Source of the DNA: Rivularia sp. MS3 | GTDB lineage: Bacteria > Cyanobacteriota > Cyanobacteriia > Cyanobacteriales > Nostocaceae | Direction: 5' to 3' | Length of the DNA: 64,000 bases | Assembly: GCA_019192545.1 (NCBI GenBank) | Contig: JAHCMI010000022.1 | Coordinates: 44,625-108,624, forward strand | In this document: positions 61,786 through 64,000 of the stretch, piece by piece | Position numbering within the stretch: position 1 is the first letter of the stretch | Layout of the letters: each line of letters opens with the position of its first letter | The notes under the pieces: generated by a model | What the model was told of the DNA's origin: nothing | Seen by the model: the letters and a program-made list of their open reading frames with translations, nothing else | Databases searched by the model: none | Made by a program: the position numbers and the translations under genes

Positions 61786-62055
61786 TTAAGCAGTACGTCT
61801 GGTGATTAAACCCCAGATAAAGATAGCAATCATTGCACCGATGATAGCAGTAATGACTCCGGGAAGGCTAAAACCAGCAGCCGTCAATCCTATTGTTCCC
61901 GTATTTAAGAAAGTAAATAAGCTTCCACCGATGAATGCACCAACAATACCTAAAAGCATTGTTGCTAGAATTCCACCACCTTGATGACCGGGGTATATAG
62001 CTTTAGCGATCGCACCAGCGATAAGACCTAAAATTATCCATGCAATAATATTCAT
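61786..62055 (-). CDS. GlsB/YeaQ/YmgE-family membrane protein
   Basis: 89 residues, three short Gly-rich membrane helices: NIIAWIILGLIAGAIAKAIYPG, GILATMLLGIVGAFIGGSLF and LPGVITAIIGAMIAIFIWGLI. The HQGG loop after the first helix and the GIVGAFIGG motif are the family signature. These are called transglycosylase-associated proteins but have no catalytic residues; they are stress-induced small inner-membrane proteins in many bacteria. Start ATG 62053-62055 follows GAGGAGAACTAAGT. It lies 3' of the 113-residue gene on the same strand, with about 200 bases between, so separate transcripts are likely. Confidence 0.92.
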   Translation of the reverse strand: MNIIAWIILGLIAGAIAKAIYPGHQGGGILATMLLGIVGAFIGGSLFTFLNTGTIGLTAAGFSLPGVITAIIGAMIAIFIWGLITRRTA

Positions 62056-62329
62056 ACTTAGTTCTCCTCAACAAGAGTTGTATTCATTTCGTTACTACTA
62101 ATTTACCAACTTACAACAGTTTGCAAATCTATAATGAGAAGTAACCTCGATATTCGAGAGGAATAGAAATCTACTTCTAAGTAAGTCAAACTAAGTAATT
62201 AATTATGCAGGCAAAATTAACATAAATTTATAGAGCAAAAAACTGATTGCATCAAGCTTTGAATGTCTTTTTAAGTGTTATTTTTTTTATTTTAGTTATA
62301 ATTTACACTCTATTATTTAAGCATACTAA

Positions 62330-63664
62330 TTAAGAGCCAAACCCTCCCTTAGACTTACTTTTAGCTTTTTTACTACTCTTACCTTTGACTTCCGATAATG
62401 CTTCTTGAAATAGGTTGTGCAAATGTAGTGGAACGCTGGCAATTTCAGGTAATTCGACATTTAAATTTTTGTTAAATTCCTTTAATAATTCTACATAATC
62501 TGTTTCTAAATTAAAATTTGGACGATTTAATACTTGTTGCAACAGTTTTTCTAATTGCTGGGGGTATTCTTCAGATAAGCGCTGCCAAACACAGGCTTTT
62601 ATTTCGGGAGATTCCAGATATTCCTTAACTAACTTAGCCGAATTTGCCTGTTCTTCAATATTATTATCTGCAAGCAAATTTTTCAGTTGAGTATAGTTGG
62701 TTAAAAATATTTGTCCCCAACGAGGAAAGCTGAGTACGGTAACTTCTTCAGCTTTCTTTAAATGGTTGGGCAATTCGACTTTCGGAGTCACCATTTTAAT
62801 GCTTTGTTTGCTATCTAAAACCTGAGAAAGTACTTTAGATTCCACACCCATTTGTTCTGCAACATCGGTCATTTCCTCATCAGAGATATCGGCATCTTGT
62901 GCCATTTCTTGCAAAGATTTTGAACTATCAATTCCTGCTGCCTCTAATCTGCTTTCCTGTACTTGTTCTTGAAGTTCGCCGAGTTTTTGCTCTAACTGAT
63001 ATCCCGGTAAAGTCACTTCATCGCGACCAAAGAACTTAACAAAGTTTTGGTGATATTTTTCGACAGAAAGCCAAGCTTCTTCTAATAATTCGGGTGCATC
63101 ACCGTATAGATTATTTTTATAATTTTTTTTGAAATTTCCGATTGCTACAGCTAATTTTGGTTTACCCAATCTGCCCATCAATGTAATCGGAGAAGAAAAC
63201 ATCCAAAAATTGTCATTAATAGGTACAATTCGCGCTAAGAGAATTTCTCCTTCCTTGGCACGTTTTAACTGTTGTTGTTCTTTCTCGTCAATTTTGACTA
63301 AATACTGTTTATTTGTGAGCCAGTTTTTTAAAATACAATTCTCGTCTGAAATTTTATTGGCTGCGAATAAACCAGCAAAACTGCGTCTCCAACCATTGAC
63401 TATATCCCTTTTTTCAGGAGATAAATCGGGGTGAGATTCTAAAAAGATATCAATTAGCTTTTTGTCTCCCACCATACCTTCAGTGAGAAACATATTCAGC
63501 ACCATCTCTTGAAGAACTCCCCCTTGAGATTGAGATTGAGAAAAATTAGCTAGCTGCTCTGCACTATAAGTTTCTAAAGATACAGCTAAATCCCCTTCCG
63601 CATCCAAAGCAAAATCAATCAGTTGCGAATGTAACTCTTTCGCTGTTTTCAAATTTGCATCCAT
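62330..63664 (-). CDS. hypothetical protein, 444 residues
   Basis: A soluble, mostly helical protein from ATG 63662-63664. Visible parts are an N-terminal helical region (DANLKTAKELHSQLIDFALDAEGDL...), a mixed central segment with ILLARIVPINDNFWMFSSPITLMGRLGKP and FVKFFGRDEVTLPGY, and a long Gln/Glu-rich coiled stretch (QLEQKLGELQEQVQESRLEAAG). An acidic part with SDEEMTDVAEQMGVESKVL and a helical repeat-like C-terminus follow, ending in a Lys-Ser tail (KSSKKAKSKSKGGFGS). The KSKGGFGS tail could contact nucleic acid or an anionic surface. No catalytic motif is apparent and I do not recognise a family. It is intact, without signal peptide or membrane helix. Confidence 0.5.
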   Translation of the reverse strand: MDANLKTAKELHSQLIDFALDAEGDLAVSLETYSAEQLANFSQSQSQGGVLQEMVLNMFLTEGMVGDKKLIDIFLESHPDLSPEKRDIVNGWRRSFAGLFAANKISDENCILKNWLTNKQYLVKIDEKEQQQLKRAKEGEILLARIVPINDNFWMFSSPITLMGRLGKPKLAVAIGNFKKNYKNNLYGDAPELLEEAWLSVEKYHQNFVKFFGRDEVTLPGYQLEQKLGELQEQVQESRLEAAGIDSSKSLQEMAQDADISDEEMTDVAEQMGVESKVLSQVLDSKQSIKMVTPKVELPNHLKKAEEVTVLSFPRWGQIFLTNYTQLKNLLADNNIEEQANSAKLVKEYLESPEIKACVWQRLSEEYPQQLEKLLQQVLNRPNFNLETDYVELLKEFNKNLNVELPEIASVPLHLHNLFQEALSEVKGKSSKKAKSKSKGGFGS

Positions 63665-64000
63665 AATCTTGCCTGCGAGCAGTTAACAGTGATCAGTATA
63701 AGAGCAATTCGCAATGATTTTGTCTGCGATAAATATAAAAGTTGATAATTGACTACTCCCACCTCTAAAGTTGTAGCTTCTCACTGCGTGTAAGTGTTAC
63801 TAAAGCCGACTCAGCAAGCTGAACACGCGGAGCGTGCGGCTCAGCTTTCTCGTAGAGTAACCCAACGTTGGTGTTGGGTTGCGCTTCGCTTCACCCAACC
63901 TACTTAACGACTTCAAAACCCATCAAAATTAACGTGGTGAAGTATTAGTGGTCTGTCCCGTTAGTTTTGATGGGCATATCGTAAATATAAAAAATATTTT
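63665..64000. other. repeat-bearing spacer at the window end
   Basis: GCGGAGCGTGCGGCTCAGC-like and CCCAACGTTGGTGTTGGG repeats lie at 63825-63900. CCCATCAAAATTAACG (63919-63934) and CGTTAGTTTTGATGGG (63959-63974) are inverted repeats with one mismatch. They may be the edge of an element continuing outside. No gene is visible. Confidence 0.5.

Overview
The window looks like chromosome of a filamentous, Nostocales-type cyanobacterium. It is AT-rich, carries many GCGATCGC (HIP1) octamers, and holds photosynthesis and carbon-fixation genes: phosphoribulokinase, a PetH with the phycobilisome-linker-like N-terminus, a CAAD/CURT1 protein and a Psb35-like peptide. It also has families typical of cyanobacteria (DUF1822, COP23, SLH proteins, CHAT-WD40 proteins) and the heptanucleotide short tandem repeats and hairpin repeats known from this group. 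I saw no rRNA, no convincing tRNA, no CRISPR array, no transposase and no phage genes. The mobile DNA visible here is non-autonomous.

Layout. 0-11.4 kb: a GCS2-type ligase cut by the window edge, a zinc alcohol dehydrogenase, PcrA helicase with a separate copy of its C-terminal Tudor-like domain just downstream, an N-formylglutamate amidohydrolase-like protein, a HAMP histidine kinase, metK and prk. 11.4-18.4 kb: a long prk-petH spacer with a 53-codon leader ORF, petH, homoserine dehydrogenase, an SLH protein and a CAAD protein.

19.8-33.4 kb is the most interesting part. On the plus strand lie a small sigma factor, a DUF1822 protein, a 1628-residue CHAT-protease/nSTAND-NTPase/double WD40-propeller protein with one membrane segment, and a secreted TPR protein. 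On the minus strand lie a secreted double-trypsin/TPR protein, a COP23 protein and a secreted trypsin-like protease with a PPC-like tail. The sigma and CHAT genes share a 12-base upstream motif. Together they read as a candidate sigma-controlled, membrane-anchored caspase-like sensing system with exported proteases.

33.8-47.9 kb: sirohydrochlorin chelatase and uroporphyrinogen methyltransferase (translationally coupled), an SLC12-type transporter, a peptidoglycan-binding protein, an SLH protein, a Rieske-FAD oxidoreductase, a lipid kinase, manganese catalase, a DUF4385 protein and a TrkH/KtrB-type potassium transporter. 48.3-54.7 kb: UspA, two tandem DUF2294 proteins, two single-domain response regulators and a large histidine kinase whose N-terminus matches the plant ethylene-binding domain. 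55.4-64 kb: a CaCA exchanger, a short-chain dehydrogenase, and a run of small stress or envelope proteins (CsbD, a porin-like protein, a relic of a general-stress protein, a GlsB/YeaQ membrane protein) ending in a 444-residue protein I do not recognise.

Spacers are rich in repeats. A 147/148-bp element (12-bp inverted ends, 7-bp target duplication) has inserted twice at the same point of a commoner palindromic repeat, and an uninterrupted copy of that host repeat is also in the window. Three repeat segments have been absorbed in frame into the CHAT-WD40 gene.
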